DNA of 64,000 nucleotides from an uncultured Lachnospiraceae bacterium (GCA_910588955.1 CAJURQ010000003.1:124001-188000); one strand, 5' to 3'; positions 50,040 to 59,461 are shown, counted from the stretch's first letter. Made by a program: numbers and translations. Notes: generated by a model from the sequence alone, not told the origin.

Positions 50040-50876
50040 ATGAGTTATAAAATTGTGGTGGACAGCTGCTGTGAGCTGCCCGAAGAATATAAAAATGACA
50101 GCAGATTTGAGATCGTCCCGCTGGGATTGGAAGTGGGCGATTATATCATTCAGGACGACGAGAACTTTAATCAGAAGAAATTTTTGCAGAAGGTAGCGGA
50201 TTACCCGCTCTGCCCGAAATCGTCCTGCCCTTCCCCGGAGAGATTTCGGGAGGCGTACCATGACGGGGCGGAGGAAATTTATGTGGTGACCCTTTCTTCT
50301 CATCTGAGCGGCAGTTATAACAGCGCGGAGCTGGGCAAAAGTCTCTACAGCGAAAAGTACGGCGAGAAGAAGATTCATGTGGTGGATTCTGAGTCCGCAA
50401 GCTGTGGGGAGACTCAGCTGGTGGAAAAGATTATCGCCTGCAAGGAGGCAGGGCTCGGCTTTGAGGAGACGGTGAAGGCGGTAGAGACCTTTAAGCGGGA
50501 GATGCGCACCTATTTTGTGCTGGATAATCTGGAAACCCTCAGAAAGAACGGACGCTTGAGCAGCGTGAAAGCGCTGGTGGCATCTACCTTAAATATCAAA
50601 CCTGTGATGGTGGGAAACTGGGGCGTCATTGAGCAGAAGGGACAGGCGATCGGCATCAACAAGGCGCTTGCCAAAATGGCGGACTGTCTCGTTGCTGACG
50701 TGAAGAACCCGGAGGAGAGGACGCTCATGATCACCCACTGCAACTGCCCGGAGCGGGCGGAGTTTATGCGCGGTCTGATGGAGAAACGTGCCTCCTATAA
50801 ACGGATTCTGGTTATGGATACCGCCGGGGTCAGCAGCATGTATGCCAACGACGGCGGGGTGATTGTGACGCTATGA
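50040..50876 (+). CDS. DegV-family fatty-acid-binding protein
   Basis: A 278-residue DegV protein. In Firmicutes these bind fatty acids and can serve FakA-type fatty-acid kinases. The start YKIVVDSCCELPEEY, the ligand loop SCPSPERF, SSHLSGSYNSA, VVDSESASCG and the end of domain 2 (LDNLETLRKNGRLSSVKALV) are diagnostic. Its last six bases overlap the converging LytTR gene. Confidence 0.9.
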   Translation: MSYKIVVDSCCELPEEYKNDSRFEIVPLGLEVGDYIIQDDENFNQKKFLQKVADYPLCPKSSCPSPERFREAYHDGAEEIYVVTLSSHLSGSYNSAELGKSLYSEKYGEKKIHVVDSESASCGETQLVEKIIACKEAGLGFEETVKAVETFKREMRTYFVLDNLETLRKNGRLSSVKALVASTLNIKPVMVGNWGVIEQKGQAIGINKALAKMADCLVADVKNPEERTLMITHCNCPERAEFMRGLMEKRASYKRILVMDTAGVSSMYANDGGVIVTL

Positions 50877-51635
50877 TTTCAGTGCCTTTTTTACTTTCGG
50901 CAGTTCCAGCGGCGACACAGAAAATGTTTTCCCATCCTTCATAATAAGCTTTAACATGGAAAACTTTTCTATGGAAGTTATGTTAACTAAACAGCGCTCG
51001 GAAATCATGACAAAATGGGTGAACATGGAAAGCTGCGCGTGGAGATTGGGCAGGGTGCTTAAGATGTCGAGCGTGCGCCCCTCTGTCAGCACCACATGGA
51101 GATAGTTGCCGCTTTTCACCGCGTAGAGAATTTCGTCCTCGTGGACATAGAGCGTGTCCTTCTCACCGCGCAGTTCTATGGTGGGAATCGTTTCCGCCTT
51201 CAGGCTCTGCGCGTGATCCAGCATCTCATCCAGTTCGTTCACCTTGATCGGTTTGTTCAGATAGAGAATCTGCTTCTGGAGCTGTCTGCGCAGGATATCG
51301 TGGTTGGAAGCTTCCGTGACGTCGTCCGGCACTTTGGCGAGCGCGGCTTTGATGACGGAAGGGTAGTCGATGGAGGAGATACACAGCACGATGGGCGCCA
51401 CAACGCCCGCGTCGATCAGTTTTCTCGCAAGCTGGAAGCCGTTCACAGGTCCGTTCGTCATGTCTATGAAAAAGGCGTCGTAGAGCATGGGAGAACGCAG
51501 AACCGCCTCCACATTTCCGTAGGAATCAATATAGAGTACGCCTGTCGTGTGAAGCCGTCTGTCGGAGGCGCGCCCGAGGAGCCGCTCCATCTGTTTCCTG
51601 TCCGCAATATTATCATCACAAACCGCTATATGCAT
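50871..51635 (-). CDS. LytTR-family response regulator
   Basis: A 254-residue regulator. The receiver (IAVCDDN, phospho-acceptor Asp in FFIDMTNGP, Lys in YLNKPI) is joined to a LytTR DNA-binding domain (about residues 148-254: DEILYAVKSGNYLHVVLTEG, FVMISERCLVNITSIEKFSM). No histidine kinase gene is adjacent, so its partner lies elsewhere. Confidence 0.88.
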   Translation of the reverse strand: MHIAVCDDNIADRKQMERLLGRASDRRLHTTGVLYIDSYGNVEAVLRSPMLYDAFFIDMTNGPVNGFQLARKLIDAGVVAPIVLCISSIDYPSVIKAALAKVPDDVTEASNHDILRRQLQKQILYLNKPIKVNELDEMLDHAQSLKAETIPTIELRGEKDTLYVHEDEILYAVKSGNYLHVVLTEGRTLDILSTLPNLHAQLSMFTHFVMISERCLVNITSIEKFSMLKLIMKDGKTFSVSPLELPKVKKALKS

Positions 51636-51720
51636 ATAGAACCCTCCATAATTATTATATTTTTGAAAGACTTTCGGGAGACAGAAAGGTTTCCGGATTA
51701 TTTTGCCAGTATTTGTCTGG

Positions 51721-52014
51721 TCAGAGAATCATAAATTCGATCGGGGAAGAGAGAAGCGCAGCCACGATCAGTATCTGTATCAGCAGGATGGCGGGCATCC
51801 CGTAGAGAAAATACCAGTGCCTCGTCTTGTGGCGGAACAGGTGCATACCGATGATCGAGCCGACACTGCCGCCGATGATGGCGAGCACGAAAAGAGTCGC
51901 CTCGGGGATTCGCCACGCGCGTTTTCTCGCTTTGAGCTTATCGATGCCCATTACGGTGAAGCTTATGAAGTTTACAACTGCTAAATATATAGTAATGAGT
52001 GTAATTACGTCCAT
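51721..52014 (-). CDS. DUF1294 membrane protein
   Basis: About 97 residues with three hydrophobic segments. The conserved DUF1294 core reads MGIDKLKARKRAWRIPEATL, then GGSVGSIIGMHLFRHKTRHW. The ATG at 52014 was chosen; a longer frame begins at 52065. The function of the family is unknown. Confidence 0.78.
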   Translation of the reverse strand: MDVITLITIYLAVVNFISFTVMGIDKLKARKRAWRIPEATLFVLAIIGGSVGSIIGMHLFRHKTRHWYFLYGMPAILLIQILIVAALLSSPIEFMIL

Positions 52015-52153
52015 TTGTACAAGAAAATCCCTTTTGTGTTTCGGAGAGCAGATTGACTGCCCCATTTATCTATAATCTGAGCGGTTACTATGCAGTGCAG
52101 TCTCGCAAAATATTTTTTCATTGCTGTCGCGTACATCATACCACATTTGGGTG

Positions 52154-52213
52154 AAAAAAAAAAGACAAAAACACCCCGCAGGGTTCCCTCAAAGAACGGT
52201 ACGGGGTGTTTTT
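52154..52213 (-). terminator. Terminator of argG
   Basis: AAAAACACCCCG (52167-52178) and CGGGGTGTTTTT (52202-52213) form a perfect 12-base stem. On the minus strand a run of ten T follows shortly after (A-run 52154-52163). Confidence 0.82.
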
Positions 52214-52270
52214 GATAGCCGCATAGGGCAAGTCTGTCACGAGGACAGAAAATGCGGATTGTGTATGCAA

Positions 52271-53494
52271 TCAGAGCAGCTTCTCGCCCTGCTCCTGCAT
52301 CTTCATGGCGCGGACTTTGCAGGACAAGCCGAAGAGGTTGATGAAGCCCTCCGCGTCGTGGTGGTCGTAAAGGTCGCCGGTGGTGAAGGAGGCGATGCTC
52401 TCGTTGTAGAGCGTGTACGGGGAGGTGGTGCCTGCCTTGATGATGTTGCCCTTGTAGAGCTTGAACTTCACTTCGCCGGTCACATACCGCTGTGTGGACT
52501 CGATAAACGCCTGCAGCGCCTCGCGAAGCGGGGTGAACCACTTGCCCTCGTAGACCACCTGCGCGAATTTGTTGCCGAGGTCAGCCTTTAAAGCGTAAGT
52601 GTCGCGGTCGAGGATCAGCTCCTCAAGCTGCTGGTGCGCCTCGTAGAGGATGGTGCCGCCGGGCGTCTCGTACACGCCGCGGGACTTCATGCCGACCACG
52701 CGGTTTTCCACGATATCGACGATGCCGATGCCGTGCTTGCCGCCCAGCTCGTTTAAAGTGGCGATAATTTCGGAAACTTTCATCTTCTTGCCGTTTACGG
52801 AAGTGGGGATGCCCTTCTCAAAGGTCATGGTCACGTACTCGCCTTCCTCGGGAGCCTTCTCGGGCGTGGTGCCGAGCACAAGCAGGTGCTCGTAGTTGGG
52901 CTCGTTGGCAGGGTCTTCCAGCTCTAAACCCTCGTGGCTGATGTGCCAGAGATTGCGGTCGCGGCTGTAGCTGGAGTCCGCGGAGAAGGGAAGGTTGATG
53001 CCGTGCTGTTTGCAGTATTCGATTTCCTCCTCACGGGAGTTTAAGGTCCACTTTTCATTTCTCCATGCGGCAATGATCTTTAAGTCGGGAGCAAGCGCCT
53101 TGATGCCCAGCTCGAAACGGATCTGGTCGTTGCCTTTGCCGGTAGCGCCGTGGCAGATGGCGGTAGCGCCTTCCTTGCGGGCGATCTCGACTAACTTCTT
53201 GGCGATCACGGGTCTTGCCATGGATGTGCCAAGCAGGTATTTGTTTTCATAGACAGCGTGCGCCTGTACACAGGGCATGATAAAGTCGTCGCAGAACTCG
53301 TCGGTCAGATCCTCGATGTAGAGTTTGGACGCGCCGCTTGAGAGGGCGCGCTCCTCGAGACCGTCAAGCTCTTCTGCCTGCCCGCAGTTGCCGCACACGC
53401 AGATGACTTCATAGTCGAAGTTTTCCTTTAACCAGGGGATGATCACGGTCGTATCAAGTCCGCCGGAATACGCAAGAACTACTTTTTCTTTCAT
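52271..53494 (-). CDS. argG: Argininosuccinate synthase
   Basis: Joins citrulline and aspartate with ATP in arginine synthesis. The 407-residue protein has the ATP loop VVLAYSGGLDTT, ICVCGNCGQ, GATGKGNDQIRFE, the substrate region DSSYSRDRNLWH and EGEYVTMTFEKG. The start at 53494 is behind GGAGG; a longer frame adds six residues. argH is not next to it. Candidate arginine-repressor sites lie upstream of its promoter. Confidence 0.95.
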   Translation of the reverse strand: MKEKVVLAYSGGLDTTVIIPWLKENFDYEVICVCGNCGQAEELDGLEERALSSGASKLYIEDLTDEFCDDFIMPCVQAHAVYENKYLLGTSMARPVIAKKLVEIARKEGATAICHGATGKGNDQIRFELGIKALAPDLKIIAAWRNEKWTLNSREEEIEYCKQHGINLPFSADSSYSRDRNLWHISHEGLELEDPANEPNYEHLLVLGTTPEKAPEEGEYVTMTFEKGIPTSVNGKKMKVSEIIATLNELGGKHGIGIVDIVENRVVGMKSRGVYETPGGTILYEAHQQLEELILDRDTYALKADLGNKFAQVVYEGKWFTPLREALQAFIESTQRYVTGEVKFKLYKGNIIKAGTTSPYTLYNESIASFTTGDLYDHHDAEGFINLFGLSCKVRAMKMQEQGEKLL

Positions 53495-53600
53495 TTTCGT
53501 TTCCTCCATTTGAAATATGTATTATACTTTTATTGTTACGGTTATCTGACCGGCACACAGCGTCTGCCGGAAAACGGCGGACCGCGTCTGTACTTAAAAC

Positions 53601-53629
53601 AATATACAACAGGACGGGCAAGAATGCAA
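53601..53629 (-). promoter_or_regulatory. argG promoter
   Basis: On the minus strand TTGCAT and TATATT are 17 bases apart, about 107 bases before the start codon. Confidence 0.65.
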
Positions 53630-53637
53630 GTGTAAAT

Positions 53638-53715
53638 TTATGCATAATTTATATGAATATTTGTGATAATTATGCATAAACAGAAAAAGAAGTTGTATAT
53701 TATGCATTTATGATG
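53638..53715. promoter_or_regulatory. Cluster of TTATGCAT boxes upstream of argG, possible ArgR operators
   Basis: TTATGCATAA at 53639-53648, ATTATGCATAAA around 53669-53680 and ATTATGCATTTA around 53699-53710 lie just upstream of the argG promoter. They resemble AT-rich, TGNAT-type half-sites of arginine repressor boxes. Confidence 0.4.
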
Positions 53716-53761
53716 TATAGTTATGCGTGCGGGTGTTTTCAGAGGGAAGGTTTGACGCAAT

Positions 53762-54138
53762 ATGGCGAAGCAGAACATATATGATAATGAAACTTTTTTC
53801 GAGGGATACAGAAAGATCAGAGAGAATGAGAGAATCCGCTGTGCACCTGTCACTCCGGAGGCGACAGATGGACAAGGGACGAAAACGGAAAGAAGGTCTA
53901 TTTAAATCTGGCAGACTATGGCATTGAGGGTGAAAGAGAGTGTGTATGGTTTGTAGACCATGTGAAAAAATATCATAGAACTTTTTCAACGATTGTGAAT
54001 ACATTGATTGATGAGGGTTTTGTGATTGAAAAAATGATTGAGCCGCTGCCGGATGAGGACATGTTGAAAGCGCATCCGGAATATAGGGATTTGCTGCATA
54101 AACCGGATTTTTTGCTGATAAGGGCGAAGAAAATTTGA
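53762..54138 (+). pseudogene. SAM-dependent methyltransferase remnant with internal deletion
   Basis: The start encodes MAKQNIYDNETFFEGYRKIR, the usual beginning of a small class I methyltransferase. Then, in another frame, the last part of such a protein follows: RWTRDENGKKVYLNLADYGI, VDHVKKYHRTFSTIVNTLID, EPLPDEDMLKAHPEYRDLLH and a stop at 54136-54138. The middle, with the SAM-binding GxGxG region, is missing (junction about 53840-53868). It cannot work. Confidence 0.75.
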
Positions 54139-54200
54139 CAAACCCGTCTTCTTTGTATAATATAAAATTTAATTTTAGATTTGCCAAAGGAGGGCGGAGT

Positions 54201-55433
54201 GTGTCGTATATAGAGCGGGCGGTTGCAACTGTATTAAAAAACCGGGTTTCGGGCAGCAAATGTACACTTGTCACAGGAGCCAGACAGGTTGGAAAATCAA
54301 CGCTTATCAAGCATGAATTTCCCGAATACAACAGGGCGAATTTTGATGATAGATTAGTGAGAATGCAGGCGAAAGAAGAACCGGGACTCTTTTTTTTGAA
54401 CAATCCCTGTCCCTTATTTATTGACGAGGTACAGAAGGAAAGCGGCATTCTGGAAGAGATTAAGCGCATCGTTGACGAGACGGAAGAAAGAGGCATGTTT
54501 ATTCTGACAGGGTCGCAGAAGCTGGAGCTGATGAAGGGGATGAGCGAGTCCCTTGCGGGGAGGGTTTCCATCACGGAGCTTGCCGGGCTGTCCATGCGGG
54601 AAATACATGGCGTGACGTTTAACAGACATTTTGTCCCTACGGCGGAATATCTGAAAGAACGGGAAAAAGAGCTGAAGCCCTATACGGATTTGTGGGAAAC
54701 CATACACAGGGGGTCGTATCCCGAACTGTATGACGTGGAAAGGGACTGGCAGGAGTATTATGCCTCCTACGTCTCAACCTATCTTGAGAGAGATATCAAC
54801 GAGCTGATTTCCGCGGACAGCATTACCTTTACGAAGTTTCTTACGGCTGTCGCCGCGAGGACGGGCGAGATGCTGAATTACGCAAATATTGCCGGCGAGG
54901 TGGGCGTAAGTGAGCCGACTGTCAAAACATGGATCTCCATTCTGGAGCGGACGGGAATCGTATTTCTTTTGCAGCCATATAGCGCATCGGCGCTGAACAG
55001 AGCTGTGAAAACGCCGAAGATTTATTTTAGGGATACGGGGCTGGCATGTTATCTCACAAGATGGCTGACGGCTGACGCACTGAAATGTTCTGCCGTTGCG
55101 AGCAATATGTTTGAAACTTTTATGGTATCGGAAATATTGAAATCTTATGCGAATGAGGGGATGAATTATAGGTTCAGCATTTTCTATTATAGAGGCAGGG
55201 ATAAAAACGCGGGCGGCGAAAATGAAATTGACCTTGTCATCGAAGAAAATGGTGTGCTTTATCCCGTTGAAATTAAGATGTCAGCAAATCCCAAGGCAAC
55301 GATGGGGGCGGCGAATCCTGTTCTCGATAAGGTGAGCGGGAAACAGCGGGGCATGGGCGTTGTTCTCTGCCTCATAGACCAAAAGACGTATCTGCGGGAG
55401 AATCTGGTTGCGCTTCCGATTGCGTATATTTAG
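54201..55433 (+). CDS. AAA+ ATPase with DUF4143 domain
   Basis: A 410-residue P-loop protein. Walker A TGARQVGKST, Walker B PLFIDEVQ, sensor FILTGSQ, then an HTH-like middle (MLNYANIAGEVGVSEPTVKT) and a C-terminal DUF4143/nuclease-like part (YYRGRDKNAGGENEIDLVIE, YPVEIKMS), which carries the E-x-D...E-x-K pattern of PD-(D/E)XK enzymes. The start is a GTG at 54201 behind AAAGGAGGG. The biological role of these ATPases is unclear. Confidence 0.85.
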   Translation: MSYIERAVATVLKNRVSGSKCTLVTGARQVGKSTLIKHEFPEYNRANFDDRLVRMQAKEEPGLFFLNNPCPLFIDEVQKESGILEEIKRIVDETEERGMFILTGSQKLELMKGMSESLAGRVSITELAGLSMREIHGVTFNRHFVPTAEYLKEREKELKPYTDLWETIHRGSYPELYDVERDWQEYYASYVSTYLERDINELISADSITFTKFLTAVAARTGEMLNYANIAGEVGVSEPTVKTWISILERTGIVFLLQPYSASALNRAVKTPKIYFRDTGLACYLTRWLTADALKCSAVASNMFETFMVSEILKSYANEGMNYRFSIFYYRGRDKNAGGENEIDLVIEENGVLYPVEIKMSANPKATMGAANPVLDKVSGKQRGMGVVLCLIDQKTYLRENLVALPIAYI

Positions 55434-55444
55434 AGGAGGGGAAA

Positions 55445-55900
55445 ATGGATTATCAAATCATACGGCTGGCGAACCAGCCGGAAATCAAGGAACAGGCGGC
55501 AAAGTGGTTTCACGAAAAATGGGGTGTTCCTCTTGCGGCATATCTGGAAAGTATGGAGGAGAGCCTTACCGGGGAAAAGCCGTTCCCTCAGTGGTATGTG
55601 GCGGTGGAGGAGGGCAGGATCATAGGTGGACTTGGTGTGATTGAGAATGATTTTCACGACAGAAAAGACCTTTCGCCCAACGTCTGCGCTGTCTATACGG
55701 AGGAAGACCGGCGCGGCAGGGGCGTTGCCGGCGCGCTGCTAAACGGTGTCTGCGCGGATATGAAAGAGAGGGGCGTCGATACGCTTTACCTTCTGACAGA
55801 CCATGACTCCTTTTATGAGCGGTACGGCTGGGAGTTTTTCTGCATGGCGCAGGGGGACGGGGAAGCGGAACTGTCGCGGATGTATGTACACAGGGAGTAA
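55445..55900 (+). CDS. GNAT-family N-acetyltransferase
   Basis: A 151-residue acetyltransferase. Motif A reads VCAVYTEEDRRGRGVAGALL with the acetyl-CoA loop RRGRGVAG; YLLTDHDSFYERYGWEF is motif B. It follows the ATPase by 11 bases. The substrate is not visible. Confidence 0.85.
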   Translation: MDYQIIRLANQPEIKEQAAKWFHEKWGVPLAAYLESMEESLTGEKPFPQWYVAVEEGRIIGGLGVIENDFHDRKDLSPNVCAVYTEEDRRGRGVAGALLNGVCADMKERGVDTLYLLTDHDSFYERYGWEFFCMAQGDGEAELSRMYVHRE

Positions 55901-55974
55901 CGGAATGAGGAAGTAGTTGTCTGGAGAGGCTGAGACGGGCGGAGAGAAAGCTGGGCGACAGGAACAGGGAAGGG

Positions 55975-56715
55975 ATGGTTTTGACTGCAATAATTCAAAT
56001 AGATACAAAAGGGCTTTTACTCAGGATTTTCATACCCACGGCAGTACTTAGCGGCGGTTATCTGATTCTGGGGCATGTTTGCAACATGCCGTATATCCTG
56101 CTGTTTTGTATTCTGGGAACTTTCACTTTAGCGCCGATAGAACTGGGTTTCATTTTGTCTGCAAGCAAAAAGGAATATGGCGCATATTCTCTGAAAAGCG
56201 CTTTTGTGGGACAGGAAAAGATGGCTTGGTGGAAGGCGTTTGCCATTGCGTTTGTATTCTTTGGGGTGGCAGGGCTGCTGTCCGCCTTTGTGGCGCCTGT
56301 CGAGAACCAGATTTTTGCCGGGATAAGGAGCGTCGTGCTTCAAAATCTGCCTGCAGGTTTTGACTGGACAGATTACGGATATTTGGCATCTTTTTCCAGA
56401 CCGGTCCTAGTGCTGACCTGCATTTATTACGGTGTTTTTAACGTCATTGTCGGACCGGTTACGGAGGAACTGTTTTTCCGGGGATATCTGACGTCCCATT
56501 ACGAAAAGCAGGGTCCGCTCACGCCGATTCTGATAACGGTTCTGTTTTCGCTCTATCATTTCTGGCTGCCGTTTAACAATATATTTCGTATCTTGGCGTT
56601 TGCGCCGGTGATGTATGTCGCGTATAGGAAAAAGAATTTTTACATAAGTATACTGTTTCACTGTATTTGCAATCTGTTTTCGACGGTTAGTTTTATCTGG
56701 ATGGTGTTAGGGTGA
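55975..56715 (+). CDS. CPBP-family intramembrane metalloprotease
   Basis: A 246-residue protein with about seven membrane segments and the CPBP/Abi motifs EELFFRGYL (Glu-Glu...Arg) and FSLYHFW (Phe...His), plus HCICN near the end. Relatives process prenylated or signal peptides and some give bacteriocin self-immunity. The target is unknown. The next gene overlaps its stop region. Confidence 0.87.
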   Translation: MVLTAIIQIDTKGLLLRIFIPTAVLSGGYLILGHVCNMPYILLFCILGTFTLAPIELGFILSASKKEYGAYSLKSAFVGQEKMAWWKAFAIAFVFFGVAGLLSAFVAPVENQIFAGIRSVVLQNLPAGFDWTDYGYLASFSRPVLVLTCIYYGVFNVIVGPVTEELFFRGYLTSHYEKQGPLTPILITVLFSLYHFWLPFNNIFRILAFAPVMYVAYRKKNFYISILFHCICNLFSTVSFIWMVLG

Positions 56716-56729
56716 GGGAGCGACAGTTT

Positions 56730-57419
56730 ATGAAGACAGTTATCATACACGGGCAGAGCCACCAAGGCTCCACCTACCATATCGCGCACGCGCTGGGCGA
56801 AAAAATCGGCGGGGAGTGTCGGGAGTTTTTCCTGCCGCGGGATTTTGACAGATTCTGTGTGGGCTGTAACCAGTGCTTTATGGAGAGTGAGAAAAAATGC
56901 CCGCACTACGAGGCAATTTCGCCAATCACAAGCGCGATGGATGAGGCGGATGTGATCATTCTGGCAAGCCCGGTCTATGTGTATCACGCGACGGGCGCCA
57001 TGAAAGCGTTTTTAGACCATTACGGGTATCGGTGGATGGTGCACCGCCCGGAAAAGTCCATGTTTCACAAGCAGGGCGTCTGCATTTCCACAGCGGCGGG
57101 AGCTGGTCTTAGCTCGACCAATAAAGATATGGCGGACAGCTTGTTTTTCTGGGGCGTCGGGAAAATATACCGATACGGGAAAGGCGTTGCCGCAATTACA
57201 TGGAAGGGCGTCAGTGCAAAGAAGCGGGCTTCGATTGATAAAGCGACTACCGCGCTGGCGGAAAAGATCAGGAAGCGGCATGGAAAAGTAAAACCGGGAA
57301 TCAAGACAAGAGTCTGGTTTTTTGCCATGCATCTGATGCAGAGGAAGGGCTTTAACGAGAGGGATGCGAAGTATTGGAAGGAAATGGGATGGACGGGACG
57401 AAAGCGTCCATGGAAATAA
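56730..57419 (+). CDS. Flavodoxin-like NAD(P)H-dependent oxidoreductase
   Basis: A 229-residue FMN-binding protein. The start TVIIHGQSHQGSTYHIAHAL is the flavin phosphate loop, FCVGCNQCF resembles the Cys pair of iron-sulfur-flavoprotein relatives, and DVIILASPVYVYHATGAMKA is family-typical. The C-terminal part is basic. I chose the ATG at 56730 behind GGGAG; a GTG at 56712 is in frame. Confidence 0.82.
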   Translation: MKTVIIHGQSHQGSTYHIAHALGEKIGGECREFFLPRDFDRFCVGCNQCFMESEKKCPHYEAISPITSAMDEADVIILASPVYVYHATGAMKAFLDHYGYRWMVHRPEKSMFHKQGVCISTAAGAGLSSTNKDMADSLFFWGVGKIYRYGKGVAAITWKGVSAKKRASIDKATTALAEKIRKRHGKVKPGIKTRVWFFAMHLMQRKGFNERDAKYWKEMGWTGRKRPWK

Positions 57420-57464
57420 TACGAGGCGGTAGAATAGCTGTATATGGTCTTTACTTATGGCGTG

Positions 57465-57474
57465 TTATGTAAAC
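57465..57474. repeat. GTTTACATAA motif copy upstream of the GNAT gene
   Basis: TTATGTAAAC, 35 bases before the next start codon. Confidence 0.45.
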
Positions 57475-57508
57475 TTAATAGAAACTGTTTTGAAAGGTGG
57501 TTGTCGTT

Positions 57509-57916
57509 ATGATTCGGTATGCAGATGAGAGGGATTTTGAAGCAATGAAGGGGTACGATAAGCATATCAGTGAATCAGAACTGCAAAACGCAATCTGCGC
57601 GAAAAGGATATTGCTGCTGTATGAAAAGGGCGGCTTTATCGGTTGGCTGCGGTACAATCTGTTCTGGGATGAGATACCGTTTATGAATATGCTGTATGTT
57701 TTGGAAGAGTACAGAGCGCAAGGATATGGCGGTCGTCTGCTCGATTTCTGGGAGAAGGAAATGGCGGATTGCGGTTATGAAATGGTATTGACTTCCACTC
57801 TGTCGAGCGAGCAGGCGCAGTTCTTTTATCGGAAGAACGGGTATGTGGACTGTGGCTCGCTTTTGCTGCCCGGGGAGGCTTTGGAAATTATATTGAGAAA
57901 GGAACTAAAACGATGA
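57509..57916 (+). CDS. GNAT-family N-acetyltransferase
   Basis: A 135-residue acetyltransferase. The core MLYVLEEYRAQGYGGRLLDF holds the acetyl-CoA loop RAQGYGG, and FFYRKNGYVDCG is the usual ending. The ATG at 57509 follows AAAGGTGG. It overlaps the following gene by four bases. Confidence 0.85.
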   Translation: MIRYADERDFEAMKGYDKHISESELQNAICAKRILLLYEKGGFIGWLRYNLFWDEIPFMNMLYVLEEYRAQGYGGRLLDFWEKEMADCGYEMVLTSTLSSEQAQFFYRKNGYVDCGSLLLPGEALEIILRKELKR

Positions 57917-58557
57917 ACATTGTTCCATACTCGGATTCAATAGAAGAATATTTGAAATGTGACAATGTGATCGATTATGATAATGAGACGGTGGCAGAGT
58001 TGTCTGACGCATTGTTTCAAAAGGCAGAAGATGAGCTGCGCTTCATCAGAAATGTCTATGAATTTGTCCGGGACCATATTTCACATTCGGCAGACATAGG
58101 TGAGAATAAAATTACCTGTACCGCTTCGGAGGTGCTGGGCGCCGGTCACGGAATCTGCTTTGCGAAATCGCATTTGCTTGCTGCCATATTGCGTTATCAA
58201 ACCATTCCGGCAGGTTTTTGCTATCAGAGGTTAATCTTGGATGACGAAACGGCTCCTGTTCTGATTTATCACGGATTGAACGGGGTGTACAGCAGGGATT
58301 GCCAAAAGTGGTTCAGACTCGACGCGAGGGGAAATAAGGAGGGTGTGAATGCGCAGTTTTCGGTGGAAACGGAACAGCTTGCGTTTGCGGTGCGCCCGGA
58401 GATGGGGGAGGAGGACGATTTTATCGTGTATCCCGACCCGGATACATTGGTTCTGGAAAAACTTAAAAAGTATGGGACGAGGACGGAGCTTTGGAATGAC
58501 CTGCCTGTGGAACTGGCGTATAGGAGGAAGCGGGAAGAGATGGAGGGGGTACGCTAA
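57913..58557 (+). CDS. Transglutaminase-like cysteine protein
   Basis: A 214-residue cytoplasmic protein with the transglutaminase-fold triad: Cys in GAGHGICFAKS, His in IYHGLNGVY and Asp in FRLDARGN. Bacterial relatives are often proteases or peptide hydrolases. It is coupled to the GNAT gene upstream and abuts the arginase-like gene downstream. Confidence 0.8.
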   Translation: MNIVPYSDSIEEYLKCDNVIDYDNETVAELSDALFQKAEDELRFIRNVYEFVRDHISHSADIGENKITCTASEVLGAGHGICFAKSHLLAAILRYQTIPAGFCYQRLILDDETAPVLIYHGLNGVYSRDCQKWFRLDARGNKEGVNAQFSVETEQLAFAVRPEMGEEDDFIVYPDPDTLVLEKLKKYGTRTELWNDLPVELAYRRKREEMEGVR

Positions 58558-59409
58558 ATGAAAACAATCAGACTGCTATATCCGGATTATGTAAGCGGCG
58601 GTTTGGACACCTATTTTTTCGGTGCAAATTTGATGGCACATATTCTGCCGCGAAATGATAATCAGCCGCTTATCAAAGTGGAAATCACGCCGCCGGACGG
58701 AATGGAGAAAAAGATTACGGAGGGCATTTACGGGAAAGAGGAAGTCTTAAGCGGCATTAAGGACGCAATGAAGAAAATTGAGGCGGAAAATCCCGACAGG
58801 ATCATTACCATCGGGGGCAACTGTATGGTTTCTCAGGCGCCGTTTGATTATCTGCACGGAAAATACGAAAATACAGGCATTATCTGGATTGACTCGCACC
58901 CCGATGTCTCCACGGTAAAGGACGGCTATCCAAACGCACATGCCATGGTGCTTGGTTCACTGATCGGGTATGGTGACAGCGTTTTGTCTGATTTGATGAT
59001 GAACCCCAAATTTAAGCCAGACGAAATCTTGTATGTGGGTCTGCAGAGCCTGCATGAGTATCAGCAAAAGTTTCTGGACGACGTGGGGGTCAATTATAAA
59101 ATCCAGACGCAGGAGTTTATTTCCAATGAAGAAATCGGAGTGTTTCTCCGCAAATTTGATCATGTACTGGTTCATTTAGATATAGACGTTCTCGATGAGC
59201 AGTTATTCCATTCTACCTATTTTGCCAATCCCGAATTGGTCGGAGATGGTTCCGGCGGGGGAAAAATGACGTTGGAAAAACTATCTGAGGTGCTGCGTGT
59301 TATCGAAGGGCAGTCTGATATTGTGGGGCTTACAATTGCCGAGTATCTGCCCTTTGACGAACACAGACTACACAATATGTTTGCAGGGATCAGGATGTTT
59401 ATGGACTGA
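58558..59409 (+). CDS. Arginase/agmatinase-family hydrolase with an altered metal site
   Basis: A 283-residue ureohydrolase-fold protein. The expected first metal ligand GGDH reads GGNC (Cys89), while DSHPD (Asp112, His114, Asp116) and LDIDVLDE keep the other ligands. The His-to-Cys change may lower binding of one manganese. The substrate is open; a guanidino or formimino compound is possible. It starts directly after the transglutaminase-like gene's stop. Confidence 0.8.
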   Translation: MKTIRLLYPDYVSGGLDTYFFGANLMAHILPRNDNQPLIKVEITPPDGMEKKITEGIYGKEEVLSGIKDAMKKIEAENPDRIITIGGNCMVSQAPFDYLHGKYENTGIIWIDSHPDVSTVKDGYPNAHAMVLGSLIGYGDSVLSDLMMNPKFKPDEILYVGLQSLHEYQQKFLDDVGVNYKIQTQEFISNEEIGVFLRKFDHVLVHLDIDVLDEQLFHSTYFANPELVGDGSGGGKMTLEKLSEVLRVIEGQSDIVGLTIAEYLPFDEHRLHNMFAGIRMFMD

Positions 59410-59461
59410 ACGACAGATTGCCCGTAAAAAGAACATTGCATTGCAAAAGAGGGGAGACAGT

